Shown in pieces: positions 7,390 through 14,947 of a stretch of DNA of 26,508 nt. The notes beneath the pieces are model-generated. The model was not told where the DNA came from. It worked only from the letters and a program-made list of their open reading frames with translations, and did no database searches. The position numbers were made by a program, and so were the translations under genes. Origin of the DNA: Trueperaceae bacterium (GTDB lineage Bacteria; Deinococcota; Deinococci; Deinococcales; Trueperaceae); NCBI GenBank assembly GCA_007130355.1, contig SLSQ01000098.1, forward strand, positions 1 to 26,508, given 5' to 3'. The first letter of the stretch is position 1. Every line of letters begins with the position of its first letter.

Positions 7390-8883
7390 ATGCCGTCCGC
7401 GCTCCTCGCCCTCGACCAAGGGACCACCAGCTCCCGCGCGATCCTCTTCGACGACGCCGGGCGACCGATCGCCAGCGCCCAGAAGGAGTTCCGTCAGTCC
7501 TTTCCTCGGCCGGGATGGGTCGAGCACGACCCGAACGAGATCTGGAGCAGCCAGAGCTCCGTCGCGACCGAAGCGCTCGCGCGTGCCGGCCTCGCGCCGT
7601 CGGACGTGGCCGCGATCGGGATCACGAACCAGCGGGAGACGACGGTGCTCTGGGACCGGCGCACCCTCGAGCCGGTGCACCCGGCGATCGTGTGGCAGGA
7701 CCGGCGCACCGCCGGCCAGGTGCGCCGCTGGGTCGAGGCCGGCCTCGGCGACCGCATTCGCGACCGGACCGGCCTGGTCCCGGACGCCTACTTCTCGGCC
7801 AGCAAGATCGCGTGGCTGCTCGAGCACGTTCCGGACGCCCGACGTCGGGCCGAGCGGGGCGAACTGGCGTTCGGCACGGTCGACGCCTGGCTGATCGCGC
7901 GTCTGACCCGCGGCGAGGTGCACGCCACCGACGTCAGCAACGCCAGCCGTACGATGCTCTACGACATCCACGAACGCCGGTGGAGCGAGGAGCTGCTCGA
8001 CGCCTTCGCGATCCCCGAGGCGGTCATGCCGAAGGTGGTGCCGAGCAGCGGCACGGTGGGCACGGTCCCCGCCTCCTGGTTCGGGGCGGAGGTCCCGATC
8101 GCGGGCGTCGCCGGCGATCAGCAGGCGGCCACCTTCGGTCAGGTCTGCTTCGATGCCGGCATGGGCAAGTGCACCTACGGAACCGGAGGGTTCCTGGTCC
8201 TCAACACCGGCCCCGAGCCGGTACCGTCCAAGAACCGGCTCCTCACCACCGTGGCGTGGGATCAGGCCGGGTTCACCTACGCGTTGGAGGGCAGCATCTT
8301 CGTGGCGGGCGCCGCCGTGCAGTGGCTGCGCGACGGGCTCGGCCTGATCCGCGAGGCCGCCGAGATCGAACGCCTCGCCCGTTCGGTGCCCGACGCCGGT
8401 GGCGTCACGGTGGTCCCGGCCTTCACCGGCTTGGGCGCCCCCCACTGGGACCCGCACGCCCGCGGGGCGATCTTCGGCATCACGCGCGGCACCGCGGCGG
8501 CGCACCTGGCACGGGCCACGCTCGACGGTATCGCGTTGCAGGTGCACGACGTGGTCCGTGCCATGGAGGCGGACGCCGGCTTCGGCTTGAACGAACTGCG
8601 CGTCGACGGCGGCGCCTCGAACAACGACCTGCTGATGCAGCTCCAAGCCGACCTGCTCCAGGTACCGGTCGTGCGCCCGGAGGTCACCGAGACGACCGCC
8701 CTGGGCGCCGCCTACCTGGCGGGCCTGGCGGTCGGGTTCTGGCCGGACCGGGCGTCGTTGCGCGCCCAGTGGCGCGAGGGCGCCCGCTTCGAGCCGAACG
8801 CGCCCGATGCGGAGCGCGAAGCGACGCTCGCGCGCTGGGCCCGCGCGGTGGGCCGGACGGAAGGCTGGGAGGCGGAGGCATGA
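7390..8883 (+). CDS. glpK: Glycerol kinase
   Basis: A 497-residue FGGY-family kinase that phosphorylates glycerol to glycerol 3-phosphate with ATP. The first motif is LDQGTTSSRAILFD (~7-20), followed by GWVEHDPNEIW, GITNQRETTVLWDR, NASRTMLYDI, GDQQAATFGQ, GTGGFLVLNTG, FTGLGAPHWDPHARG and LRVDGGASNNDLLMQLQADLL, all in the expected order for GlpK. Length matches the family. Its stop overlaps the start of glpD by ATGA, so the two are translationally coupled. No glpF facilitator is seen in the window. Confidence 0.98.
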   Translation: MPSALLALDQGTTSSRAILFDDAGRPIASAQKEFRQSFPRPGWVEHDPNEIWSSQSSVATEALARAGLAPSDVAAIGITNQRETTVLWDRRTLEPVHPAIVWQDRRTAGQVRRWVEAGLGDRIRDRTGLVPDAYFSASKIAWLLEHVPDARRRAERGELAFGTVDAWLIARLTRGEVHATDVSNASRTMLYDIHERRWSEELLDAFAIPEAVMPKVVPSSGTVGTVPASWFGAEVPIAGVAGDQQAATFGQVCFDAGMGKCTYGTGGFLVLNTGPEPVPSKNRLLTTVAWDQAGFTYALEGSIFVAGAAVQWLRDGLGLIREAAEIERLARSVPDAGGVTVVPAFTGLGAPHWDPHARGAIFGITRGTAAAHLARATLDGIALQVHDVVRAMEADAGFGLNELRVDGGASNNDLLMQLQADLLQVPVVRPEVTETTALGAAYLAGLAVGFWPDRASLRAQWREGARFEPNAPDAEREATLARWARAVGRTEGWEAEA

Positions 8884-10490
8884 CGACGCACGGACGGGAC
8901 GAGATCTGGAGCCGACTGCGGGGCGAGCCGTTCGACCTGCTCGTCATCGGCGGCGGGGCGACCGGCGCGGGCGTGGCGCTCGACGCCGCCACCCGCGGGC
9001 TGTCGGTGGCGTTGGTCGAGCGGGACGACTTCTCCGCCGGTACCAGCAGCCGCAGCACCAAGCTGATCCACGGCGGCGTGCGCTACCTCGAGAAGGCGGT
9101 CAAGGAGTTCGACCGCAGCCAGTTCGCGTTGGTGCGCGACGCCCTCAAGGAGCGCGCCGTGCTGATTCGGCTCGCGCCGCATCTGGCGCGGCCGTTGCCG
9201 CTGGTGACGCCCCTCTACCAGTGGCTTCAGGTCCCCTATTTCCGCACCGGGCTGAAGATGTACGACTGGTTGGCGGGGCGGTCGAACCTGGCGCCCAGCT
9301 CGTTCGTGGACGCCAAGGAGGCGCTCCAGCGGTTCCCGATGCTGAAGCCGGAGGGACTGCGTGGCGGGGTCGTGTACTACGACGGTCAGTTCGACGACGC
9401 CCGCATGAACGTGGCGATCGCGCTGACCGCCGCCGAACAGGGCGCCACGGTCGCGAACCATGCGCAGGTGACGGCGCTGATCCACGAGGAGGGCAGGCTC
9501 CGCGGAGCGGAGGTGCGCGACCGCGAGACCGGCGACGTCGCCGAGGTCCGCGCCGCAGCGGTGATCAACGCCACCGGACCGTTCAGCGACGCGATCCGGC
9601 GGATGGACGACCCCTCGGTCGCGCCGATGCTCAGCGCCAGCAGCGGCATCCACGTGGTGCTCGACGCACGCTTCTCGCCCCCCGACACCGGCCTGCTGAT
9701 CCCCGAGACCGAGGACGGCCGCGTGCTGTTCCTGCTGCCGTGGCTGGGGCATACGCTGGTCGGCACCACCGACGCCCCCGCCGAGATCGAGCCGCACCCG
9801 AAGGCCGCCGAGGAGGACGTCGAGTACGTCCTTCGCCACGTGCGCAAGTACTTCAGCGTGCCGGTCGACCGGTCCGACGTCAAGGCGACCTGGTCCGGGC
9901 TCCGGCCGCTCGTCTCCGATCCGGAGGCGGCCGACACCGCCGGCCTCTCGCGCGACCACGTCGTGCACCGGTCGGAGAGCGGACTGCTCACGATCGCCGG
10001 CGGCAAGTGGACCACCTACCGGCGGATGGCGCTCGACGCCGTCGACCAAGCGGTCGAGACGGCGGAGCTGACGGCGGGTCCTTCACGTACGGAGACGACG
10101 ATGATCGTGGGCGGAGCCGGCTACTCCCCTACCGGCGCCGGCGAGCTCCAGGAGCGGTTCGGTCTCGAACCGGACGTCGCCAGCCACCTCAACCACGCCT
10201 ACGGCGACCGAGCGCCCGAGGTGGCGCGGCTGGCCCTGGCGGAGGGGCTCGAGGCCCGGCTCGACGCCGCGCATCCGTACCTCGAAGCCGAGGTGCTGCA
10301 CGCCGTCCGGAACGAGCTGGCCCGCACCAGCACCGACGTCCTGGCGCGGCGCACGCGGCTCGCCTTCGTCGACCGCGACGCGGCGGTGCAGGCGCTCGCG
10401 CGCGTCAACGGTCTGCTCGCCCGCGAATTCGGCTGGGACGAGGACCGGGCGGTCGAGGACCGCGCCGACGCGATGGCGTACCTGGTCTGA
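8880..10490 (+). CDS. glpD: Aerobic glycerol-3-phosphate dehydrogenase
   Basis: A 536-residue FAD-dependent enzyme, expected at the inner membrane face, oxidising glycerol 3-phosphate to dihydroxyacetone phosphate and passing electrons to quinone. The dinucleotide-binding motif is VIGGGATGAG (~22-31) with the acidic end of strand 2 at VERDDF. Further family blocks are SSRSTKLIHGGVRYLE, VVYYDGQFDDARMN, AAVINATGPFSD, FLLPWLGHTLVGTTDAP, TWSGLRPLV and GGKWTTYRRMA. A C-terminal helical domain is present. The start overlaps the glpK stop (ATGA), and GGAGG-like sequence lies just upstream. Confidence 0.98.
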   Translation: MTTHGRDEIWSRLRGEPFDLLVIGGGATGAGVALDAATRGLSVALVERDDFSAGTSSRSTKLIHGGVRYLEKAVKEFDRSQFALVRDALKERAVLIRLAPHLARPLPLVTPLYQWLQVPYFRTGLKMYDWLAGRSNLAPSSFVDAKEALQRFPMLKPEGLRGGVVYYDGQFDDARMNVAIALTAAEQGATVANHAQVTALIHEEGRLRGAEVRDRETGDVAEVRAAAVINATGPFSDAIRRMDDPSVAPMLSASSGIHVVLDARFSPPDTGLLIPETEDGRVLFLLPWLGHTLVGTTDAPAEIEPHPKAAEEDVEYVLRHVRKYFSVPVDRSDVKATWSGLRPLVSDPEAADTAGLSRDHVVHRSESGLLTIAGGKWTTYRRMALDAVDQAVETAELTAGPSRTETTMIVGGAGYSPTGAGELQERFGLEPDVASHLNHAYGDRAPEVARLALAEGLEARLDAAHPYLEAEVLHAVRNELARTSTDVLARRTRLAFVDRDAAVQALARVNGLLAREFGWDEDRAVEDRADAMAYLV

Positions 10491-10499
10491 GCGGTCGCC

Positions 10500-11450
10500 G
10501 TGACGCGATCCCGCCGCCCTCGGAGCGCCGCCGCCCTCACCCTGGCGGCGGCGCTCGTCGTGTTCGCCGGGAAGGTCGCGGCGTACCTCGTGACCGGATC
10601 GGTCGCCCTGCTCTCCGACGCGGCGGAGTCGGTGGCCAACGTGGCGGCGGCCGTCGCCGTGGTGATCGCCGTCCGTGCGGCGCGACGTCCGCCCGACTTC
10701 GAGCATCCGTACGGGCACGGAAAGGCGGAGTACCTCTCGAGCGCGCTCGAAGGCAGCATGATCCTGATCGCCGCCGGAGCGATCCTGACGACGGCGTTCC
10801 AGCGGCTCCTCGATCCGCAGCCGCTGGAGCGGGTGGTCGCGGGCCTGGCCGTGGCCGCCGCCGCGACGGCGATCAACCTGTTCGTGGCCGCCCGCCTGCG
10901 CGAGGTGGGGGTCCGCCACGGCTCGCCCGCCCTCATCGCCAACGCTCGGCACCTGATGACCGACGTGTGGTCGTCGGTCGGCGTGCTCGCCTCGGTGGTG
11001 GTGGTCGCCGCCACCGGCTGGACCGTCGTCGATCCCGTGGTCGCCCTCCTGGTCGGAGTGCACGTGGTGCGCGTCGGCTGGGCGGTGCTGACCGAGGCGT
11101 TCTCGAGCCTGATGGACGCACGGCTTCCGGGCGCCGAGGAGCGGGCGATCATGAACGTGCTGAACGACGACCGTGAGGTCCGAGGCTTCCACCGGCTGCG
11201 GTCGCGTCGCTCCGGCCACGCGCGCTTCGTCGAGGTCGACGTCTTCGTGGCACCGGATCTCACCGTCGCCGAGGCCCATGCGATCGCGAACCGGGTCGAG
11301 GCGAACGTCGCCGACCGGCTCGACGACGTCACCGTGACGGTGCACGTCGAACCGTTCGTCTCGGGACGGCGCGACGTCACGCTCGAGCCGCGCGACGAGT
11401 ACGGCGGGTCCGGCCGTCCGTCGTGGGAACGCGGCCGCGAAGGGCCCTGA
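10500..11450 (+). CDS. Cation diffusion facilitator family transporter
   Basis: A 316-residue CDF transporter, normally a dimeric proton-coupled exporter of divalent metals. The N-terminal ~200 residues carry about six membrane helices. The metal-site segments are SDAAESVAN in helix 2 and HLMTDVWSS in helix 5; Glu/Asn at the helix 2 pair instead of two Asp resembles Thermus CzrB-like members as I remember them. The C-terminal cytoplasmic domain has FHRLRSRRSGHARFVEVDVFV and ends with VTVTVHVEP. The GTG start lies 9 bp after glpD, probably in the same transcript. Metal specificity (Zn, Fe, Mn or Cd) is not decided by sequence. The last residues are polar and not conserved-looking. Confidence 0.93.
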   Translation: MTRSRRPRSAAALTLAAALVVFAGKVAAYLVTGSVALLSDAAESVANVAAAVAVVIAVRAARRPPDFEHPYGHGKAEYLSSALEGSMILIAAGAILTTAFQRLLDPQPLERVVAGLAVAAAATAINLFVAARLREVGVRHGSPALIANARHLMTDVWSSVGVLASVVVVAATGWTVVDPVVALLVGVHVVRVGWAVLTEAFSSLMDARLPGAEERAIMNVLNDDREVRGFHRLRSRRSGHARFVEVDVFVAPDLTVAEAHAIANRVEANVADRLDDVTVTVHVEPFVSGRRDVTLEPRDEYGGSGRPSWERGREGP

Positions 11451-11456
11451 TAGACT
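11448..11456 (+). promoter_or_regulatory. Extended -10 of tRNA-Leu, overlapping the CDF stop codon
   Basis: TGATAGACT: the TGA stop of the transporter supplies the TGN of an extended -10 whose hexamer TAGACT covers 11451-11456. Transcription would start near 11463, about 11 nt before the mature tRNA. I find no -35 match at 17 bp. Confidence 0.45.
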
Positions 11457-11473
11457 CGCGGCGCACGCGACGC

Positions 11474-11560
11474 GCCGGGATGGCGGAATCGGTAGACGCT
11501 GCGGACTTAAAATCCGCTGCCCGAGAGGGCGTACGGGTTCGACCCCCGTTCCCGGCACCA
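11474..11560 (+). tRNA. tRNA-Leu (anticodon UAA)
   Basis: An 87-nt class II tRNA. Acceptor strands GCCGGGA (11474-11480) and TCCCGGC (11550-11556) pair perfectly; discriminator A at 11557 and encoded CCA at 11558-11560. The anticodon stem GCGGA/TCCGC encloses the loop CTTAAAA with anticodon TAA at 11508-11510. A long variable arm (CCCGAGAGGG) follows, as expected for Leu. The T arm has GTTCGAC. Confidence 0.96.
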
Positions 11561-11579
11561 ACGGCAAGGGTCGGCGTCC

Positions 11580-11607
11580 GGCCGGGAGGTACGGTTGCGT
11601 CCCGGCC
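11580..11607 (+). terminator. Hairpin after tRNA-Leu
   Basis: GGCCGGGA (11580-11587) pairs perfectly with TCCCGGCC (11600-11607) around a 12-nt loop. It may terminate or help process the tRNA transcript; no T-run follows. The arms repeat the tRNA's own acceptor strands (see findings). Confidence 0.4.
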
Positions 11608-11620
11608 TCGCGCACCCGCG

Positions 11621-11629
11621 TGCTAGCTT
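11621..11629 (+). promoter_or_regulatory. Possible extended -10 for the envelope cassette
   Basis: TGCTAGCTT with hexamer TAGCTT at 11624-11629. It would give a leader of about 100 nt before the first DUF883 gene. No convincing -35 is seen. Confidence 0.35.
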
Positions 11630-11726
11630 CGACTCCCGAGCGGTCCACGACGTCAAGGAACCACCCGGGGTCGCTGGCGGAGCCACCTGGGCTCGTGCCA
11701 CCAGACTCGCCGTGGGCCGAAGGCAT

Positions 11727-11731
11727 GGAGG
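11727..11731 (+). promoter_or_regulatory. Ribosome binding site that sets the first DUF883 start
   Basis: GGAGG with a 7 nt spacer to GTG 11739. The frame is open back to 11595, but this site and the length match with the downstream paralogue choose 11739. Confidence 0.7.
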
Positions 11732-11738
11732 CCCCGTC

Positions 11739-12077
11739 GTGGCCGATCGTGATCTGGAGAAGGCGCTGGCGTCGCTGCAGCGAGACCTGAAGAACGTCCA
11801 AAAGGACCTGGAACGACTGGGAACGAGCGGCGTCACGGCCGCCCAGCAGGCGGGCGTGACGGGACACGAGGCGACGGACGCCGCCCTGCGCACCCTCGAG
11901 ACCGAAGCGCACGCCCTGCTCGACGCGGTCAAGAAGGCCGGCTCCAGCGCGGTCGCCGGTGGCGAACAGGTCGTGTCGCGCGTCGAGGAACGTATCGAAG
12001 CGAATCCGCTCCCGATGGTCGCGGCCGCGCTCGGCGTCGGCGTCGCGATCGGCTGGCTCGTACGGCGGCGGGGCTGA
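11739..12077 (+). CDS. DUF883 (YqjD/ElaB-like) membrane-anchored protein, copy 1
   Basis: A 112-residue protein. The N-terminal ~85 residues are charged, heptad-like helix (DLEKALASLQRDLKNVQKDLERL...). They are followed by a single C-terminal membrane helix preceded by EANPLPMVAAALGVGVAIGW and a basic RRR tail. This is the layout of the ElaB/YqjD/DUF883 family, small tail-anchored inner membrane proteins; E. coli YqjD binds ribosomes in stationary phase, but that role is not shown outside enterics. The next gene is a paralogue of exactly the same length. Confidence 0.8.
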   Translation: MADRDLEKALASLQRDLKNVQKDLERLGTSGVTAAQQAGVTGHEATDAALRTLETEAHALLDAVKKAGSSAVAGGEQVVSRVEERIEANPLPMVAAALGVGVAIGWLVRRRG

Positions 12078-12118
12078 ACCGCCGGATCGCACCGACCCTC
12101 GCCCACGGGAGGAACGAC

Positions 12119-12457
12119 ATGGCCGATTCCGAGCTCGACAAGGACGTCACGGCGCTCAAGAAGGAGCTCGCGAAGCTTCAGGCCGACGTGAAGAAGCTGT
12201 CCGACGATGGCGCCAAGACGGCGAAGCAGGCGGCCGGCACGGTGCAGGAGGCGACGTCGGCCGCCATCGAACGCCTCGAGGAAGAGGTGCGGAGGTCGCT
12301 CGAGGCGCAGAAGCGCACCGCTTCCGCCGCCGTCCGGAGCGGAGAGGACGCCGTCAAGAGCGTTCAGGACACGATTCAAGAGCGTCCGCTGGTCAGCGCG
12401 GCCGCGACCCTGGGGATCGGCGTCGTCCTCGGGATGCTGATCGCCCGGCGGAGCTAG
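12119..12457 (+). CDS. DUF883 (YqjD/ElaB-like) membrane-anchored protein, copy 2
   Basis: Also 112 residues, with the same plan as the preceding gene: a coiled-coil-prone charged N-terminal region (LDKDVTALKKELAKLQADVKKLS), an Ala-rich amphipathic middle, then the family hallmark QERPLVSAAATLGIGVVLG and a short basic end. A strong GGGAGG (12107-12112) lies 6 nt before the ATG. Copy 1 and copy 2 are similar in plan but clearly diverged, so this is an old tandem duplication. Probably in one operon with the flanking genes. Confidence 0.85.
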   Translation: MADSELDKDVTALKKELAKLQADVKKLSDDGAKTAKQAAGTVQEATSAAIERLEEEVRRSLEAQKRTASAAVRSGEDAVKSVQDTIQERPLVSAAATLGIGVVLGMLIARRS

Positions 12458-12461
12458 CCTC

Positions 12462-12755
12462 GTGGTACAGCACGTCGTGCGCCTGCTGCTGGCCGTCGTC
12501 GAACTGATCGAGGCCGAAGCGGGACGCCTTCAACGGAGCGCCAAAGGGCTCCTCGTGCGCGGCGCGGTCGCCGCGATCGTGGCGACCGCGGCGGGCGGGG
12601 CGCTGTTCACCGGCAGCGTCTTCCTGTCCTGGTCGTTCTACGCGGCGCTTCGGCCGAGGCTCGGCGAGGCGCTCGCCGCAGGGACGGTCGGTCTCACGAT
12701 GTGGATCGTGGCAGGGGGTGTCGCGTGGCTGGTCCTCGCCCGACTCCGTCGCTGA
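12462..12755 (+). CDS. Phage-holin-family/YqjE-like membrane protein
   Basis: A 97-residue protein with an amphipathic N-terminal helix and two hydrophobic segments (~29-60 and ~72-93) separated by a short polar loop, ending in RLRR. The plan and its place directly after DUF883 genes match the DUF1469/YqjE or 'phage holin family' small membrane proteins. It starts at GTG 12462, only 4 bp after the previous stop. There are no lysis or phage genes near, so the name holin should not be read as a function. Confidence 0.65.
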   Translation: MVQHVVRLLLAVVELIEAEAGRLQRSAKGLLVRGAVAAIVATAAGGALFTGSVFLSWSFYAALRPRLGEALAAGTVGLTMWIVAGGVAWLVLARLRR

Positions 12756-13057
12756 GCGACGAGCGCGTCGCCGCGGCGAAGGCCCGACTCGTCGCCCTGG
12801 CGGACGATGCGCGTCCGGAGCGTGCCCTGGTCGTCCGAGCCTCGCGCCTGATGCGCGAACGGCCGTGGCAGGGCGTCGGCCTCGCGCTGGTGGCGGGCGT
12901 GCTGCTCGGCGCCGCGCCGGGCCGCACCGTCCGCTGCGCCGCGCGGTTCGCGTGGCCCGTGATCGGCACGATCCTCGAGCTCGCCCCCGTCGTGCGCTTC
13001 GGCGTGCGCGGCGGCCGCAGCTTCCGAACCCCCTCCCCCGCTGGGCGCTCGCGTTGA
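12725..13057 (+). CDS. Small YqjK-like membrane protein
   Basis: A 110-residue product from GTG 12725, overlapping the previous gene by 31 bp. GGGGG at ~12714-12718 lies 6 nt upstream, which supports this start over the GTG at 12701. Residues ~10-45 are a charged helix; then RERPWQGVGLALVAGVLLGAAPG closely recalls the C-terminal membrane motif of the DUF883 proteins two genes upstream. A second hydrophobic stretch follows (WPVIGTILELAPVV). In E. coli the order is yqjD-yqjE-yqjK, and this gene holds the third position, so I infer a functional counterpart; sequence homology is not established. Confidence 0.6.
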   Translation: MAGPRPTPSLSDERVAAAKARLVALADDARPERALVVRASRLMRERPWQGVGLALVAGVLLGAAPGRTVRCAARFAWPVIGTILELAPVVRFGVRGGRSFRTPSPAGRSR

Positions 13058-13091
13058 GCCGCCACCGCGACCGAAGACGTCAGGACGCGCC

Positions 13092-14177
13092 GTGCACGAG
13101 GCGTTGACCACCGTCTGGGCGAACCCGTACGTGAAGGTGTTCGCCGCCGTCGCGCTGGCCGTCCTGGCGGTGCTCGCCTTCCGGGCGGTCCACCCGGCCG
13201 GCACGCTCCTTCTGGCAGCGTTCGGCCTCGCCTACGTCGTGAACCCCGTCGTGGACGCGCTCGAACGGCGCCGGGTTCCGCGCGGCCTCGGCGTGACGTT
13301 GGTCGCGTCGACCCTCGTCGTGGCGACGTGGCTGGTGACGGCGCTCGCCGTCCAGGCGGTCGGCGATCTCGTCACCGAAGGCGAGGACGGCATCGCGCTG
13401 ACGGACTCCGCCCGAGCCTGGTTCGCCGATCTGCCCGACAACGTCGAGCGCCTCATGCCCGACACGGTGATGCAGTTGATCGGCGGGCCGTTGGCGACCT
13501 TCGGCGACGTGCTCGAACGCGTCGGTTCGATGCTCGCCCCCAGGCTCGAGGAGCTCGGCGTCTCGGCGGTGGGCTTCGTCAGCGGGACCGTGTCCGGCGT
13601 CGTCCAGGCGGTGCTCGTGCTCATCCTGACGGTCTACGTGCTGCAGGGATTCCATCGCTTCACGGCGTCGTTCTTCGAAGCGTTCCCGCGTCGTTACCGC
13701 GAGGAGGTCCGTGCGCTCGCCGCGACGCTCGACACGGCGATGGGCGGCTTCATCCGCGGGCAGCTCCTCATCGCCGCGGCGGTCGGGGTGATGGTCTTCG
13801 TCGGGCTGACGATCGTCGGCCTTCCGCTCGCCGGGCTCATCGGCCTGTTCGCCGGACTGCTCAACGTCGTGCCGTTCGTCGGTTCGATCGTGCCCGCCGT
13901 CCCCGCGCTCGTCATCGCCATCGCCGGAGGCTGGTGGCAGGTCGGGTTCGTGCTGCTGGTGTTCGTGGTCACGAACCAGATCGACAACCACGTCCTGACG
14001 CCGCTGGTGATGGCGCGCGCCACGACGTTGCACCCCGTGACGGTCATCCTCGCCGTCATCGGTGGGTTCGCCTTCGCCGGGCTGCTGGGCGCGGTCCTGG
14101 CCGTTCCGCTGGGCACCTTCGCCAAGGCGCTGTTCGAGGAGCACTACAAGACGAGCCGGTTCTACCGGAGCGAGTGA
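13092..14177 (+). CDS. AI-2E family transporter (PF01594-type permease)
   Basis: A 361-residue polytopic membrane protein with about eight helices. N-terminal helices are at ~13-60 and ~75-95, a large extracytoplasmic loop at ~98-165, then the characteristic C-terminal block: GGFIRGQLLIAAAVGVMVF, GLFAGLLNVVPFVGSIVPAVPA, VTNQIDNHVLTPLVM and HPVTVILAVIGG. These are the signature motifs of the family. Members range from autoinducer-2 exporters to Na+/H+ antiporters, so the substrate is open. It starts at GTG 13092, 34 bp after the YqjK-like gene, and is likely cotranscribed. Confidence 0.92.
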   Translation: MHEALTTVWANPYVKVFAAVALAVLAVLAFRAVHPAGTLLLAAFGLAYVVNPVVDALERRRVPRGLGVTLVASTLVVATWLVTALAVQAVGDLVTEGEDGIALTDSARAWFADLPDNVERLMPDTVMQLIGGPLATFGDVLERVGSMLAPRLEELGVSAVGFVSGTVSGVVQAVLVLILTVYVLQGFHRFTASFFEAFPRRYREEVRALAATLDTAMGGFIRGQLLIAAAVGVMVFVGLTIVGLPLAGLIGLFAGLLNVVPFVGSIVPAVPALVIAIAGGWWQVGFVLLVFVVTNQIDNHVLTPLVMARATTLHPVTVILAVIGGFAFAGLLGAVLAVPLGTFAKALFEEHYKTSRFYRSE

Positions 14178-14183
14178 ACGCGT

Positions 14184-14212
14184 ACGCCCGTCCACCGTGG
14201 GCGGACGGGCGT
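14184..14212. terminator. Bidirectional hairpin between the AI-2E gene and tRNA-CAU
   Basis: ACGCCCGTCC (14184-14193) pairs perfectly with GGACGGGCGT (14203-14212) around a 9-nt loop. It lies 3' to both converging genes. No T-run on either side. Confidence 0.65.
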
Positions 14213-14218
14213 CGTCGT

Positions 14219-14295
14219 TGGTAGCGATGCGGGGACTTGAACCCCGGACCTCACGATTATGAGTCGTGCGCTCTAACCAGCTGAGCTACATCGCC
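14219..14295 (-). tRNA. tRNA with CAU anticodon (elongator Met, or Ile2)
   Basis: On the minus strand: acceptor GGCGATG (14295-14289) against CATCGCT, giving a G-U pair at 1-72, discriminator A and encoded CCA ending at 14219. The anticodon stem CACGA/TCGTG encloses loop CTCATAA with anticodon CAT at 14261-14259. T stem CGGGG/CCCCG. It lacks the initiator features (unpaired 1-72 and GGG/CCC anticodon-stem pairs). Elongator Met and lysidine-modified Ile2 cannot be told apart safely here; Met is somewhat more likely. Confidence 0.93.
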
Positions 14296-14356
14296 GTGCT
14301 GGACGTGCGTTCTCGAGGTCGCGCCACCGCGACGCCACACGATCTCGAGCCCGGGA

Positions 14357-14385
14357 AGTGTACCGCACGCCCGGTATCTGGGCAA
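14357..14385 (-). promoter_or_regulatory. Promoter of the CAU tRNA
   Basis: On the minus strand TTGCCC (14385-14380), 17 bp spacer, TACACT (14362-14357). It gives a leader of roughly 55 nt that contains a 6-bp hairpin (14318-14333). This is a standard sigma-70-type promoter, unlike the extended -10 style before many protein genes in the window. Confidence 0.7.
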
Positions 14386-14428
14386 GCGGCCGCGCCCTAC
14401 CCCACGGCGCGGCGCCGTCCGAGCCCCG

Positions 14429-14437
14429 TGCTATCCT
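14429..14437 (+). promoter_or_regulatory. Extended -10 element for leaderless mglB
   Basis: TGCTATCCT with hexamer TATCCT (14432-14437) ending 6 nt before ATG 14444. No Shine-Dalgarno sequence. Confidence 0.6.
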
Positions 14438-14443
14438 CCGCGC

Positions 14444-14947
14444 ATGCTGGAACCGTCGGTGGACCTGTACGGAGCCGCCCACGAGCGCGTTCGCGAGCAC
14501 CTTTCCGACCTCCTGGACCGGGCCAAGGCGCGCTACGCACTGGTGGTCGACCGCAAGGGGTTCGTCCTGCTGCACGCCCGGGCGGTGTGGGCTCCGGCGC
14601 CGCCGTCGCTCGATTCGCTCGCGACGCTGGTCGCGTCGAACCACTCGGCGAACGCCGCCATCGCGAAGCTGTTCGGCGACGACGGGTTCCGGGAGATCGT
14701 CCAGCAGGGCGCCGACGTCGGTACCTACGTCGAGGAGCTCGGCCCCGACGCGCTGCTGCTGGCGGTGTTCGACGGCAAGACCACCCTCGGCAAGGTCAAG
14801 GTGCACGCCGCCCGGGCCGCCGTGGAGATCCGCTCCGAACTCGCCGCGCTGCGCGAGTCGGACGCGCCCGCCCCGACCTTCGACGCGAGCTGGTCGGAAT
14901 CGACCGAGAAGCTGCTGGACGGCCTGTTCGGCCCGAGGGACTCATGA
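14444..14947 (+). CDS. mglB: MglB, Roadblock/LC7-domain GAP of MglA
   Basis: A 167-residue Roadblock/LC7 protein. In the family, an MglB dimer stimulates GTP hydrolysis by MglA and helps set cell polarity. Visible pattern: ARYALVVDRKGFVLLHAR (first strand pair), SLATLVASNHSANAAIAKLFG helix, GADVGTYVEELGPDALLLAVFD strand, and a C-terminal helix with charged tail. Length matches Thermus MglB. The stop overlaps the mglA start (ATGA), so the pair is translationally coupled and would be made in linked amounts. Confidence 0.92.
   Translation: MLEPSVDLYGAAHERVREHLSDLLDRAKARYALVVDRKGFVLLHARAVWAPAPPSLDSLATLVASNHSANAAIAKLFGDDGFREIVQQGADVGTYVEELGPDALLLAVFDGKTTLGKVKVHAARAAVEIRSELAALRESDAPAPTFDASWSESTEKLLDGLFGPRDS

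Noticed and set aside
11474..11560. tRNA-Leu as attachment site of an integrated element
   Set aside because: The repeated acceptor strands are 7-8 nt and form a hairpin just downstream. There is no integrase and no longer direct repeat of the tRNA 3' end.
12462..12755. Prophage signal from a holin-family protein
   Set aside because: No phage structural, lysis, integrase or repressor genes are near. The neighbours are DUF883 and AI-2E genes, so the family name is only a label.
13092..14177. Quorum-sensing autoinducer-2 exporter as a specific function
   Set aside because: The AI-2E family is broad and includes ion antiporters. No luxS or signalling gene is near, so only the family is called.
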